Assembly (NCBI GenBank): GCA_025452255.1
Contig: CP104974.1
Coordinates: 3,450,156-3,514,155, forward strand
Source of the DNA: Devosia sp. A8/3-2
GTDB lineage: Bacteria; Pseudomonadota; Alphaproteobacteria; Rhizobiales; Devosiaceae
Direction: 5' to 3'
DNA length: 64,000 nt
Part shown: one piece after another, positions 1 through 8,125 of the stretch
Layout of the letters: each line of letters begins with the position of its first letter
Position numbering within the stretch: the first letter of the stretch is position 1
Made by a program: the position numbers and the translations under genes
The notes under the pieces: generated by a model
Told to the model about the DNA's origin: nothing
The model's input: only the letters and a program-made list of their open reading frames with translations
The model's database searches: none

Positions 1-255
1 GCACATGTCAGCCTCCAAAAGAGCGATGAGGCCAGACACGCCGGCAATAAGCGCGACTGCCCAGCCGCCATAGGCAACAGGTGGATAAAGGCTCGCCGCG
101 ATCTGGGTCGCATAGGCTGACCCAGCGACCACAACGGCCATCTGAATTGCCCAAGGCTCCGATAGGGCAAAACCGCCTCCGAAGAGCAGCGCGCAAAACA
201 CGATGCCATAGGCAATCGCGCTACCGAACAGCAGCTTGGTGTAGTCATCGATCAT
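1..255 (-). CDS. Phage membrane protein, partial (cut by window edge)
   Basis: An open frame starts with ATG at 255 and runs off the left edge without a stop, giving 85 visible residues. The residues are mostly hydrophobic, with about three possible membrane segments separated by short polar turns. The start lies one base after the stop of the upstream gene (TGA at 257-259), so the two are probably co-transcribed. The position among virion genes would fit a holin-like or small virion membrane protein, but no family motif is visible. Confidence 0.55.
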   Translation of the reverse strand, partial: MIDDYTKLLFGSAIAYGIVFCALLFGGGFALSEPWAIQMAVVVAGSAYATQIAASLYPPVAYGGWAVALIAGVSGLIALLEADMC

Positions 256-256
256 G

Positions 257-748
257 TCAGGCATCCTTATGCGTCCAAGCCCAAAGCTCGAAAGTCTCGC
301 CATCCCGGCCGTAGCATTCGAGATCGCATTCCTTGACCGCCCCGAGCGAGGCCATCCAGTGCCCGGCCGAGTCATGGTCCTTGAGACAGCGCGCCTCGAC
401 ACGACGAACGCCCTCGGCAATCAGCGTGGCCGGAAAGGTCTTCGCCAGTTTAGAGAGCGCCGGCAGAGCCCGTTTGAACCGTCTGGTACCGAAGGCCCAT
501 GCGCTGCCCAGATGGGGGATCAGCGGACTGCGCACTACGCCGATGGCGCCCACAGGCTCACCATCGAGCAGGGCAACCCGAGCAAAGCCGTTTGAATAAT
601 AGTGGCAGAGCAATGCGGCATCGCTCATCGAGCGGTCGCCGGCCGTTGCCCTGAATTCTTTGCGGTCCCATTCCCGCATGTTGGTCCCGACAATGGATAT
701 GTCACGGGGCGTGGACGGAATAACCTCAACCCTAGACAGGGGTAACAT
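257..748 (-). CDS. GNAT-fold-like phage protein (internal virion protein type)
   Basis: About 163 residues from ATG 748; the frame stays open to an ATG at 814, but that would overlap the upstream gene much more. The layout resembles the short GNAT-like proteins of podovirus virion operons: an N-terminal segment ending in NMREWDRKEF, a central strand-turn region with GEPVGAIGVV, and a C-terminal half with many aromatic and acidic residues. In T7-like phages such proteins sit next to tail and internal virion genes. No acetyl-CoA-binding loop is clear, so enzyme activity is not claimed. It overlaps the preceding gene by 17 bases. Confidence 0.55.
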   Translation of the reverse strand: MLPLSRVEVIPSTPRDISIVGTNMREWDRKEFRATAGDRSMSDAALLCHYYSNGFARVALLDGEPVGAIGVVRSPLIPHLGSAWAFGTRRFKRALPALSKLAKTFPATLIAEGVRRVEARCLKDHDSAGHWMASLGAVKECDLECYGRDGETFELWAWTHKDA

Positions 749-974
749 CCCGTGAATTGTCGAACGTGCCGACTGGCCGCCACGCATCTCCAGCGGCGGA
801 GCCAAGGGCGGCATAGGTGACCGAGTTATCTAGATCCATCACCAGTTTACCCTTGAGCTTGCCCCGGACATTTACATCGCCAGCGATATCGGCCAACTCA
901 GCGGCCAAAACTTGGTGGACTGGCATCCTGTTCTTGCGGCGATGCATCCAATAGGCTTGGGCCTTGCTCACCAT
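732..974 (-). CDS. Small phage protein of unknown function
   Basis: Eighty residues, starting at ATG 974 and overlapping the stop of the large terminase gene (968-970). The N-terminus is basic (MHRRKNRM near residue 10); the C-terminal half has a DLDNSVTY stretch. It is translationally packed between terminase and the GNAT-like gene, which supports it being real. No known domain was recognised. Confidence 0.55.
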   Translation of the reverse strand: MVSKAQAYWMHRRKNRMPVHQVLAAELADIAGDVNVRGKLKGKLVMDLDNSVTYAALGSAAGDAWRPVGTFDNSRDVTPV

Positions 975-2543
975 TCCAGAATCCCTTCGTCAGCGGCGAC
1001 ACTGGTATGCTGATCCTCACGGCCACGCCCTACGGTGGCAGCGCGATAGACCGCCTCATCCTTACGGTGCCAGAGCTGGATCACTGTATCGCCACGGTCT
1101 GGTGATGAGCCAATGCGCTTCTTCTGGTCTTCCTTACTCTCAATCAGAATATCCGTGCCGCGCGGCGTCCAGCGATACGAGGTCAGTTCGGCCTCAAGCA
1201 CGGGGTCAGGCGGCAACATCAGCTTTTCATCGGTGCCGCCCTCGGGATCTAGGGCCTCTCGCACCTTCCACACCATCTCGGCGCGCAGGTTGCAAAATCC
1301 CGAGCTACCGTCATAGGTGCGAGCCCCGCTCTTGGCGGAGTAGACGATGCCATGACACGGCGTGCCTTGGTTTTCTTCCAGTTGCGTCTTTGCGCCCTCG
1401 CCCCAGCCACCGGTTAAATCGACCGACATATCTGCGTTGTCGCGGCGGAGGCGGAGCATGTGGTTGGCGACCACAACGGAGTTCTTAACGTCGACCCTCG
1501 GAATGGCTTCAAGTTCGGCAAACCAGTTGCCATCATGTAGAGAGCCGATGACCAGATTGTCCCGGCCGCCGATGGCAATATCCGCAGACAGCGCCAGCAT
1601 GCGACGGCGCTTGGTTGGAGCAGCTTTCCAACGCTCCTGTGCGACCTTCACCCACGCCGTGGGGATAACCTGCCATTCGTGATCTTCGCGACCGGCGAGG
1701 AAATCGCCATAGAGCAGCTGGCTGCAGAGCGGTTCGGGGCAGGCCTTGCAGCACCGCCCGGTATTTGGTGTCCCTGAGATATGGGTTATCGTCCAGCTTG
1801 GCCGGGATGAAGGTGCGAGACATGGCCTCGTACCATTCGCCGTCCCGCAGATATTCACTCGGGCCATCTACCCATTCGGTAATAGAGCCAACCACGATGG
1901 CCCAACGCAGCTCGCCGAGCAAAGCCGGGTGTGGATGCATTGGGTTGAGCCACGGCGCGAATTCTTCCAGTAGCCAGGCGCCGTCACCGCCACGAGGCGG
2001 GTTGGAACCAAGGATGACGCGGCAGCGCTGACCGAGTCGTGTAGAGCGCAGCCAGCCAATGAGTGAGAACACCTGATCGCGTAGAAACTCACCAGCCTCG
2101 TCAAAGGCCATGAAGTCGCGAGCGTTACCAGCGTGCTTACGCCAATCGTCGGGCTGATTGAGGCCCGCAAACTTGAGCCGCCCTCCGTCATTCCGCTTAA
2201 AGACGTTTTCATTGCCGCCAACGTAGTGGCCGTGTGCCGGCTCACCAACCTGCTTGCAGAACTCAATCAGGCCATCCAACTGCACCGCTTCACGCCGAAG
2301 GATCAGGCCCGAGTAGTGCTCGCGAAAGAATGCACCAACCTCAAGGGCCGACTTGCCGCCACCGGCCGCCCCGCCGTACAGCAGGATATCAGCCTCGCTG
2401 AGCATGGCCTGTGTCTGGGGGCCGGGGTTTGGAATAAACGGCTGCGCCAATTCATCGGCCAGCGTCTTGTCCAGTTCCGCCTTTTCATCATCGGAGAGTG
2501 CCGCAATGGCCTTCTCCAGCCCCCGGAGGTCAAACGCCTCCAT
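968..2543 (-). CDS. terL: Phage terminase large subunit (frame broken near 1740)
   Basis: The ATPase-nuclease motor that packages phage DNA into the prohead. The N-terminal frame (from ATG 2543) has a Walker A segment, YGGAAGGGKS, near residue 58 and a Walker B-like FMAFDEAGEF. The nuclease half continues in another frame (LSADIAIGG, later LTGGWGEG), as in Terminase_6C-type proteins. The two frames join near 1740 beside a run of G residues, and the joined protein is about 525 residues, normal for TerL. The start overlaps the terminase small subunit stop by four bases (ATGA). The break matches the indel pattern seen across the window and is probably not biological. Confidence 0.88.
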
Positions 2544-3049
2544 CAGCCCTTAGCCTTTGCCAGACCCTTGGCCGGGATAGCCGCTGCTGCCTTGGCGCGG
2601 TCGCGGTCGGAATAGGTTGCCACCTCAACAGGGCCGCCATCCTTGCCCGTCAATTCGGACTTGTCAGCTAGGCCCGGGTCGCGGGCGATAATGTTGGCAT
2701 TGAGTAGGCCAGCCGCCGCCCCGGCAAACTTCTGGGTGCGGATAATCTTCTCGGCTCGCGTGGTGACCTCCGCAAAACCTTCGCGGTCGCGGTATTCATC
2801 CCAAGTGCTGTTGCCAATATCGAGGAAGATACAGAGGCCGTCGATGGTCATGGCTCGCATCTTGGGCATTTGCTCGACGGTCACGGCCCCCTGATATGCA
2901 AACGCCTGCGCTTCATGGAGCGGGTTGCCATCCATCCACTCGAAATACTGCTCGCATGCGTCCCATAGATCATCTGGGCTGGCGAAGATCGGCTTGCGGC
3001 CGTGGCTGCTGCGCGCCTTCCAGAACTGGTTGCCAATCGGAGCTGACAT
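2543..3049 (-). CDS. terS: Terminase small subunit-like DNA-packaging protein
   Basis: Intact, 168 residues. It would bind the packaging site and hand DNA to the adjacent large subunit. The N-terminal part resembles terminase small subunits (DUF1441/Gp3-like): a region with [10 protein letters not shown] and [10 protein letters not shown], a helical segment with [10 protein letters not shown], then a coiled, charged C-terminus. The start at 3049 is supported by AAAGGAGCC about five bases upstream on the minus strand. It overlaps terL by four bases, so the two are coupled. Confidence 0.75.
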   Translation of the reverse strand: MSAPIGNQFWKARSSHGRKPIFASPDDLWDACEQYFEWMDGNPLHEAQAFAYQGAVTVEQMPKMRAMTIDGLCIFLDIGNSTWDEYRDREGFAEVTTRAEKIIRTQKFAGAAAGLLNANIIARDPGLADKSELTGKDGGPVEVATYSDRDRAKAAAAIPAKGLAKAKG

Positions 3050-3204
3050 GTGCGGCTCCTTTCAGAGTTGGCACGACTGTTCTCCCTCCCCTGTTATGGG
3101 AAGGCTGGGGAGGTTGACGCAAAACCATTCCTTTACACCCCACTGTGGGACGAACTGGCTTTGCGCGAAATGGCTAAATATCGCTACTGAACAGTGGGTT
3201 TGTT

Positions 3205-3414
3205 CTAATATGCTGCGGCGGCAGCTCTGCGCTCTTGCATTGTCAGAAGCTCATCGCCGGAAAACAGCTTCGAACGGCGCGGGTTGCAGCACATATTGCA
3301 CGAGCATCCCTTGAGATGATTCGCCCATTTTGCCGTATCCATGTGGGGATAGACCTTGCGGGCTTTCACTTTCATCCGGGGCAGCTCGTGACGGCGCTTG
3401 GCGGAATGTCCCAT
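3205..3414 (-). CDS. Small Cys-rich phage protein (CSCxMC motif)
   Basis: Sixty-nine residues with a basic N-terminus and the segment KGCSCNMCCNPRR. This resembles a widespread family of very short proteins with a HLKxCSCxxCGNPRK signature found in prophages and bacterial genomes; their function is not known. The cysteines could bind a metal. It lies alone between the terminase genes and the tRNA-like gene, with 155 bases downstream before terS that may hold the late-gene promoter. Confidence 0.65.
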   Translation of the reverse strand: MGHSAKRRHELPRMKVKARKVYPHMDTAKWANHLKGCSCNMCCNPRRSKLFSGDELLTMQERRAAAAAY

Positions 3415-3497
3415 GCGGAACTCTCCAGACTAATGGGGTCGAGCGGGCGTCATTGGCTAAGGGGTGACGGGATGTCTGTCGCCGCGCTCGATGGGGA

Positions 3498-3602
3498 TGG
3501 CAGGGTCAGTGGGGATTTGAACCACACGCGCTGCTGGGCACCGCATTGAGGCCGTACGAGCCTCGCGGGAACTCAGCCGCTCTTCCACTGAGCTATGACC
3601 CT
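3498..3602 (-). tRNA. tRNA-like gene with enlarged anticodon arm
   Basis: On the minus strand the 5' part reads as a normal type I tRNA: acceptor AGGGTCA, TA at positions 8-9, and a D arm GCTC-AGTGGAA-GAGC of glycine-tRNA style. The 3' end has a TTCAAAT T-loop, the matching acceptor TGACCCT, discriminator G and an encoded CCA. Between the closing anticodon stem (GCTG/CAGC) the usual 7-base loop is replaced by about 35 bases. These can fold into CCGC/GCGG and then GAGGC/GCCTC around the 7-base loop TCGTACG. The T stem has one mismatch and one extra base. Amino-acid identity cannot be assigned; the distal loop would read GTA but lacks U33. It may be a tRNA mimic, a decayed tRNA or a spliced tRNA. 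Confidence 0.6.
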
Positions 3603-3809
3603 ACAAGATTAGGTGCGCCACCGGCCGATGACGACTTCGCGGGAAATACGCCGCGCACGCTGCCATCGAGTATTCCCGATAGCGACCTCTCGAATTCAGG
3701 GCGCAGAAAAGAATGCGCCAATTTTGTATTGGCTGGGTCGGGCCGGCGGTGAACGCAATCAGAACACCCGATCATCCACCAACGAATCTACGCTGCTTCG
3801 CGCGGATCG

Positions 3810-4385
3810 TCAACCAATTCCAGTGTTATCAACATCGGTGAATTCTACGGGCATTTCTCGGCCCTCAGAGAGCATCATGGCCTTCACAGTGCCCTTCTTC
3901 GTCACCGACAGGATGCGGGCTAGAACACGCTCAGCGCCGCTCATGGGCGCGGTGATATGCCGGCCGGGCTGCATGCCGCCTAACTTCGCCTTGCGCTGCG
4001 CATCCTGTACGTCTGCCCTCCCCTTGCGCATTTCCTGCCGAACGCCCCGCGTCGGGCCATCCTCGTATTCCATTGCCCGCTGCGCCCGCATGATTGTGGC
4101 TACCGTCTCTCGCGACATCTGGTATGCTTTGCCATCGAGATAGAGTACGCCCTTTACGCCCTGACACTGGCGCAGCGCATACCAGTTCGCCGGACCCGGA
4201 AAGCGCATGAACACGTAGCCCACCAGCAGCGGGCGGCGCTTGATGATCGGCTCGCCTGTCCGATGGTGGTGACGCACCCGAGCCGAGCGCGGCATGTGCG
4301 CCTGGAACCCAGCACGGCGGATTTCCGCAACTGCCTTGCGCTCGCAATTCGGATTGGTCTGAACGATAAACCAGAAGTTGCCCAT
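3810..4385 (-). CDS. Phage NusG/RfaH-like transcription antiterminator
   Basis: Intact, 191 residues. The first about 90 residues fit a NusG N-terminal (NGN) domain: FWFIVQTNPNCERKAVAEI at the start, then RRPLLVGYVFMRF and a hydrophobic core ending GVLYLDGKAY. Near residues 143-190 there is a KOW-like barrel (GRHITAPMSG, then ARILSVTKKG). Such proteins bind RNA polymerase and let it pass terminators. It lies just upstream of the tRNA-like gene and the terminase/virion genes in transcription order, so late-gene antitermination is the natural inference. Confidence 0.8.
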   Translation of the reverse strand: MGNFWFIVQTNPNCERKAVAEIRRAGFQAHMPRSARVRHHHRTGEPIIKRRPLLVGYVFMRFPGPANWYALRQCQGVKGVLYLDGKAYQMSRETVATIMRAQRAMEYEDGPTRGVRQEMRKGRADVQDAQRKAKLGGMQPGRHITAPMSGAERVLARILSVTKKGTVKAMMLSEGREMPVEFTDVDNTGIG

Positions 4386-4409
4386 GATGTGTCTTGCCCC
4401 TGTATATGG

Positions 4410-4625
4410 TTAGATGAGGTGGGGGCTCGTGAGCCCGCCCATGATCATGTCCATTGCGATCTGCCTGTTTCGGTGCTGACTGCGCCCCGCTTCGGCAATT
4501 GCAACTAGGCCGCTGGGTATATGTTCGATCTTCACGCCAGACGGATAGCCGACATGCTGGCCGCCTTGGTTGCGCGGCGGCCGGGGTTCGATCTTGAGAT
4601 GTTCGTGAGGAATATCCTCTGTCAT
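4410..4625 (-). CDS. Small GGQ release-factor-domain protein (phage)
   Basis: Seventy-one residues. The core has NQGGQHVGYPSGVKIEHIPSG followed by GRSQHRNRQIAM, closely matching domain 3 of class I release factors, where GGQ hydrolyses peptidyl-tRNA and a later RSQHKNR segment contacts rRNA. It lacks the codon-recognition domains, and the basic C-terminal tail of ArfB is not obvious. The Gly-Ala-Gly before GGQ in most factors is replaced by Arg-Asn-Gln. A purine-rich GGCAGGAAA precedes ATG 4625. It may be a ribosome-rescue or ribosome-directed phage factor; activity is inferred from motif only. Confidence 0.75.
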   Translation of the reverse strand: MTEDIPHEHLKIEPRPPRNQGGQHVGYPSGVKIEHIPSGLVAIAEAGRSQHRNRQIAMDMIMGGLTSPHLI

Positions 4626-4634
4626 TTTCCTGCC

Positions 4635-4904
4635 CTATCCTTCTTGGGTGGGGAGATGGGGAGGGGCCGGGAGAGGCATCCAATGGGTGTAATCGCGACC
4701 CTGAACAAACTTCCAAGGCACCTCGACAACCTCGCCGCGCCCGCCAGTGAACGAAACGCACTGCGCGATGACAGCGCTCCCGACCCGCTTCCCGCGCTGA
4801 ATGAGACGGTCATCTTCATCGTACTCATCGATCCGATCGATGACCCACGCGATAAAGAGCGGGCCATTCACCGGCGCGGTTCTGATGTCCTGCCAATCAC
4901 TCAT
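4635..4904 (-). CDS. DUF551-like small phage protein
   Basis: Eighty-nine residues. It opens WQDIRTAPVNGPLFIAW, the W-x-x-I-x-x-A-P pattern of DUF551, and closes with THWMPLPAPP, also typical of the family (HWMPLPxPP). Members are common in phage early operons and have no established function. It starts by a four-base ATGA overlap with a tiny upstream frame and is spaced about nine bases from the GGQ gene. Confidence 0.7.
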   Translation of the reverse strand: MSDWQDIRTAPVNGPLFIAWVIDRIDEYDEDDRLIQRGKRVGSAVIAQCVSFTGGRGEVVEVPWKFVQGRDYTHWMPLPAPPHLPTQEG

Positions 4905-4975
4905 GCTGCTTCATCCTTTGAATGTCTGGTGGCCATGAACTGGCGGAAAGGGGCTTCTACGGCTCTGTCAGTCAT
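4901..4975 (-). CDS. Possible 24-residue microprotein
   Basis: ATG at 4975 overlaps the stop of the 44-residue gene upstream (ATGA), and its stop overlaps the next start the same way. This chain of four-base overlaps is the main support. The peptide is polar with no membrane segment. It could instead be the decayed end of the upstream gene. Confidence 0.35.
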   Translation of the reverse strand: MTDRAVEAPFRQFMATRHSKDEAA

Positions 4976-5106
4976 GGGATTGGCTTTAAGGTGCTGTTGA
5001 GCAGAAGTTTCCAAAATCTCTTTCGCAGCCATTCGCGAGCGGCCTCGGGCATTGTGTTTTGCTGCAAGGTGTCGAGGATGAACTTCGCTTCTTCGCGTTC
5101 AGTCAT
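4972..5106 (-). CDS. Possible 44-residue phage protein
   Basis: Starts at ATG 5106 by a four-base overlap with the preceding gene's stop and ends at 4972. The sequence is predicted to be helical and amphipathic (acidic start, then AAREWLRKRFWK). No family recognised. Reality rests on packing and overlap. Confidence 0.45.
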   Translation of the reverse strand: MTEREEAKFILDTLQQNTMPEAAREWLRKRFWKLLLNSTLKPIP

Positions 5107-5652
5107 GACGCCTGCCTCCCGCCCATGTCGCCGTAATCAGCTTCGGGATCGTCTCCCACGTCGATTGCAAGCCCGAGGCGCTTGGCCATTGAGCGGCTAT
5201 CCATCTCGGGTGCGAAACGGGTGTTGACGCGGGCTGTCAGGTCTTTGGCTTGGCGCTCTTTTTCCGCGTCGACAGTGCGATGTTCCTTCGCCAGTTTCTC
5301 GACCAGAGCGTCTAGCCGAGCCTTGTTCCCGGCTTTCACCTCGGGAGGCGGCTCTACCCAATCGTCTTTGGGCTTTGGCAGCGCCGCGCTCTGCGTTTTC
5401 TGAATCAACACGCTTCTCCATAGCCATTCGGATGGCTCGTGAGAGCTGGGGCGCCGTGGGGGCAAACCGGCCATCATGCCCCGGCAACTGGCCGTTGATC
5501 AGCAGCATGACGCCCGGTTGCCAGTCGCGCGGGTCTGACGCGGCCATTACGATATCGTACGCCGCCAGAGCGGCCTCCCCGTCGCCCGATTGGAAATTCG
5601 GGAAGCTACCGAGCAGCAATGAGATGAGGGCGGTTTGGTGATCGTTCATCAT
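5103..5652 (-). CDS. Phage protein of unknown function (frame broken near 5390)
   Basis: Two overlapping minus frames join into one protein of about 180 residues. The first begins at ATG 5652 (AGCAGGTG a few bases upstream) with a hydrophobic helix, then NGQLPGHDGRFAPTAPQLSRAI. The second supplies a charged helical C-terminus ending MGGRQAS. The frame change lies near 5385-5395. It sits downstream of a replication-type gene, so a role in replication or helicase loading is possible but not shown. Confidence 0.55.
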
Positions 5653-6310
5653 CGGAATTCACCTGCTGTTGAAAGGTTTGTCGGCGTTGGAGAAGGATTG
5701 CAGCGGCATTGCCGGGTTTTGGTGGCGAGGCCCGAGACTGTCCGGCCCTATTCTCGAAATGCCCTTCGATGAGCCGCCCGAACGATTTGGCTTGGAGTAG
5801 GAAATCCAAGTCGGCGCGCCAGCCTCGATCATTCTCGCCTCGGCAAAAGTCGCTGGCCTCGACGCGACCAATGGCCTCGATGAGAACCGGGTAGCCGTGC
5901 TGCCGAATGATCGAAGCCAGTCCGGAGCGCCGGGCCTTCAGAACGAACCGGACCGTCGCCAAACCGCACCGACTGGCCATGGCGTCCCGGGCATCAAACG
6001 CCAAATCGACTTCGGCGGCAGATGAGGAAGCGTTAGCTTCCGAACTGGATGGGGTAGTTTTTTCTTTAAGGGGTGCAGGGGACATTTCTTTTTAGGGGAA
6101 GGGATGTCCCCCTGCGTCCCGTCTTGTCCCTCGATGTCCGCGTGACATTGCGTGACATTGGCGCGTTGGCGGCGTTTACGTGCAGCATCGGCCGCGCTTT
6201 TCAGCAGCGCGAACGTCATCGCTGGCAGCATCGGCCTTAACGGCAGCAACGATCTGCTCAGCGGTGCAGCCGGCGGCAACCATAGCGTCGAGGACTTCCG
6301 GCTTGATCAC
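5606..6310 (-). CDS. Phage replication-associated protein (two frame breaks)
   Basis: The start is a GTG at 6310 overlapping the stop of the DnaA-like gene (GTGA). The opening IKPEVLDAMVAAGCTAEQI is an N-terminus I know from alphaproteobacterial prophage replication genes. The frame is lost near 6225 and again near 6090, then continues with FDARDAMASRCGL and a C-terminal WRADLDFLLQAKSFGRL segment like the W-x-x-D-x-x-F/W-L-L tail of phage replication proteins. The true stop may be 5659 instead of 5606. Helicase loading or replisome organisation is the likely role, by position and resemblance only. Confidence 0.6.
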
Positions 6311-7104
6311 AGGCCCGATCCCTCCAAAGCCTTCTGGGCCTCGTGCTTAGCCAGCGCCGCCAGCCCAGACATAATGGAGGTGTGGTCGCGATCACCGACC
6401 GCTCTGCCGATCTGGTGGTAGTTGAGGCCATGTTGCTGATAGAGGCGCCTGAACACAGTCCAGCGGGCAATGAGGATGCTCCGCCCCTTCTGGTCTCCGA
6501 TGATTTGGGCTCGGGATAGGCGATGCTCTGAGGCCGCCTCAGCAATGACGCGATCCACTACGTCCGCTATATCGCCGGGAGCGGTAGAGACGGCAATAAC
6601 GTCGCGCTTGGCGGTGTTTGCGCCAACGCGTTCGCGGTGAATGCGGATCGAATGAAGGACGGTGGTATGATCGCGCCGGAACCGCCTTCCAATCGCAAGC
6701 GTGCTCATACCAAGATCGGTATAGGCTCGGCACATAGCCTCTTGTCGAGCGGCTACAAACTCTCGCTTGTGCGAGGGTCCCAGAATATCTGCCGGCGTGA
6801 CGCCATGCTTTTCCACGACCAGCTTTACAACGCGCATCCATGGACGGGTTTCATGGTCCATCGGGACAACAGTCGAAACGTCCCAAGTCGGCCAAGCTGG
6901 CAACAGGGCGGGCGCATAGGAATAGCTGCGGGGCTTTGGCGCGGGTTTAGGCGCCGGCCCATGCATCAGCCGATACCGTGCCGAAACATGGCTATCGTGG
7001 ATTTCCTGCTCAGATGAATAGGTCTTGGCGGCGAAGTCATAGACCATGCCGAGCTCAAGCTCGACAACGCGGCGTTCGTTGATAACTGCAAGGGCTAGGC
7101 TCAT
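6307..7104 (-). CDS. Phage DNA-binding protein with two DnaA domain IV modules
   Basis: 265 residues from ATG 7104, preceded by GGAGAGG at good spacing. Residues about 98-150 resemble DnaA domain IV: RQEAMCRAYTDLGMSTLAI then IGRRFRRDHTTVLHSI, with the D-H-T-T-V DnaA-box-reading helix. Residues about 195-250 repeat the fold: IARWTVFRRLYQQHGLNY then IGRAVGDRDHTSIM. There is no AAA+ ATPase domain. Chromosomal DnaA carries one such module. Two modules in one protein could bind paired DnaA boxes at a phage origin, or compete with host DnaA. Genes on both sides are replication genes. Confidence 0.82.
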   Translation of the reverse strand: MSLALAVINERRVVELELGMVYDFAAKTYSSEQEIHDSHVSARYRLMHGPAPKPAPKPRSYSYAPALLPAWPTWDVSTVVPMDHETRPWMRVVKLVVEKHGVTPADILGPSHKREFVAARQEAMCRAYTDLGMSTLAIGRRFRRDHTTVLHSIRIHRERVGANTAKRDVIAVSTAPGDIADVVDRVIAEAASEHRLSRAQIIGDQKGRSILIARWTVFRRLYQQHGLNYHQIGRAVGDRDHTSIMSGLAALAKHEAQKALEGSGL

Positions 7105-7135
7105 TGCGCCCTCTCCTGCTCTATGGGTAATGGGG

Positions 7136-8125
7136 TCATGCGACTTCTGCCTTGAACAGGTTTTCAGTCTTGGCCCTTTCAAGTTCCGCCAGATTGCGCA
7201 CCGCCTGCTTGAAGTAGGATGCTTTGAGCTCGAACCCGATGCCCTTCCGGCCCATTTCGACGGCGCTGTAGACCTCGCTGCCGATGCCCGGGAATGGCGT
7301 GATGACAGTTTCGCCGGGCAGGCTCCACAGGTCGATGCAGCGCTCGATTACGTCGAGCTGCAGGGGAGAGATATGAACCTCGTCCTTTTCGTCGCGGCCG
7401 CCGCGATACTGCAGGGTGCGGGTCTGGTTGATGTCCATCCACACTGGCGAGGCGTAGCGCTGCCAAACGAGGATGGATTTCCACTTCTCATAGGGCCACG
7501 GCTCTTTGCCCGCCGAACGGAACGCTGCGGCCTCGCGGTCATAGGCCTCGCGGCTGACATCGACATCAGTGCCGATATATTGCTCGAAGGGCCCCGACAC
7601 CGGCTCGGCATTGTCGCCGGGCTTGCGGAACGTCACGATATAGTCGGCGAGCCCCTGCCCGCTGATCGTGCTGTCCTTGAGGATCTGGGCATGCAGCAGC
7701 CGGATCGACTTGGTGCGCTGCTGAGCAACCACCGGGTCTTTCCAGATGCAGATTTCGGAATGGAATATCCAACCGGCCGCGACGTAGGCGCTGATGACTT
7801 CGCCCTGGAAGTCCTGCATGCCAATGAAACCGTCGTGGGTCTTGCTGGTGGGCAACTGCATGCAGTGAACGGCATGCAGGCGGCCGGGCTTGGTGACGCG
7901 CAGCAATTCTTGGATCAGGAACTGGTAATGGGTCCAAAAGCCGTCCTTGTCGTTATTCGAAATGTCCCTGTCGGAGTTGGAAAACCGGTACAGCCCCTCG
8001 AATGGCGGAGAGTGGATGCCGAAGTCCATGCTCTCCGCCGGGATGGCCCGGATAAGCTCGCAGCTATCGCCCCGGTAGATGGCAAAGCGCTCGGTGAGCT
8101 TCTGATCGACGGCATTGATGGTCAT
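7136..8125 (-). CDS. Phage DNA methyltransferase (beta class, N6A/N4C type)
   Basis: About 329 residues from ATG 8125, which overlaps the helicase stop by four bases. Near the N-terminus HSPPFEG is the catalytic motif IV (S-P-P-F/Y). Near residue 275 TPFPGIGSEVYSAVEMGRKG is the AdoMet-binding F-x-G-x-G motif I. Catalytic motif first and AdoMet motif last marks the beta class. The SPPF form is seen in N4-cytosine as well as adenine enzymes, so the modified base is open. No cognate restriction enzyme is nearby; protection of phage DNA is the likely role. Confidence 0.85.
   Translation of the reverse strand: MTINAVDQKLTERFAIYRGDSCELIRAIPAESMDFGIHSPPFEGLYRFSNSDRDISNNDKDGFWTHYQFLIQELLRVTKPGRLHAVHCMQLPTSKTHDGFIGMQDFQGEVISAYVAAGWIFHSEICIWKDPVVAQQRTKSIRLLHAQILKDSTISGQGLADYIVTFRKPGDNAEPVSGPFEQYIGTDVDVSREAYDREAAAFRSAGKEPWPYEKWKSILVWQRYASPVWMDINQTRTLQYRGGRDEKDEVHISPLQLDVIERCIDLWSLPGETVITPFPGIGSEVYSAVEMGRKGIGFELKASYFKQAVRNLAELERAKTENLFKAEVA

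Noticed and set aside
968..2543. Programmed frameshifting or an intein in the terminase gene
   Set aside because: The break is a single base beside a G run and matches dozens of similar breaks in unrelated genes, so sequence error is the simpler reading.
3498..3602. Selenocysteine tRNA
   Set aside because: The length is similar, but the D arm is of ordinary type I form, there is no UCA anticodon loop, and the extra bases lie within the anticodon arm and not in the variable arm.
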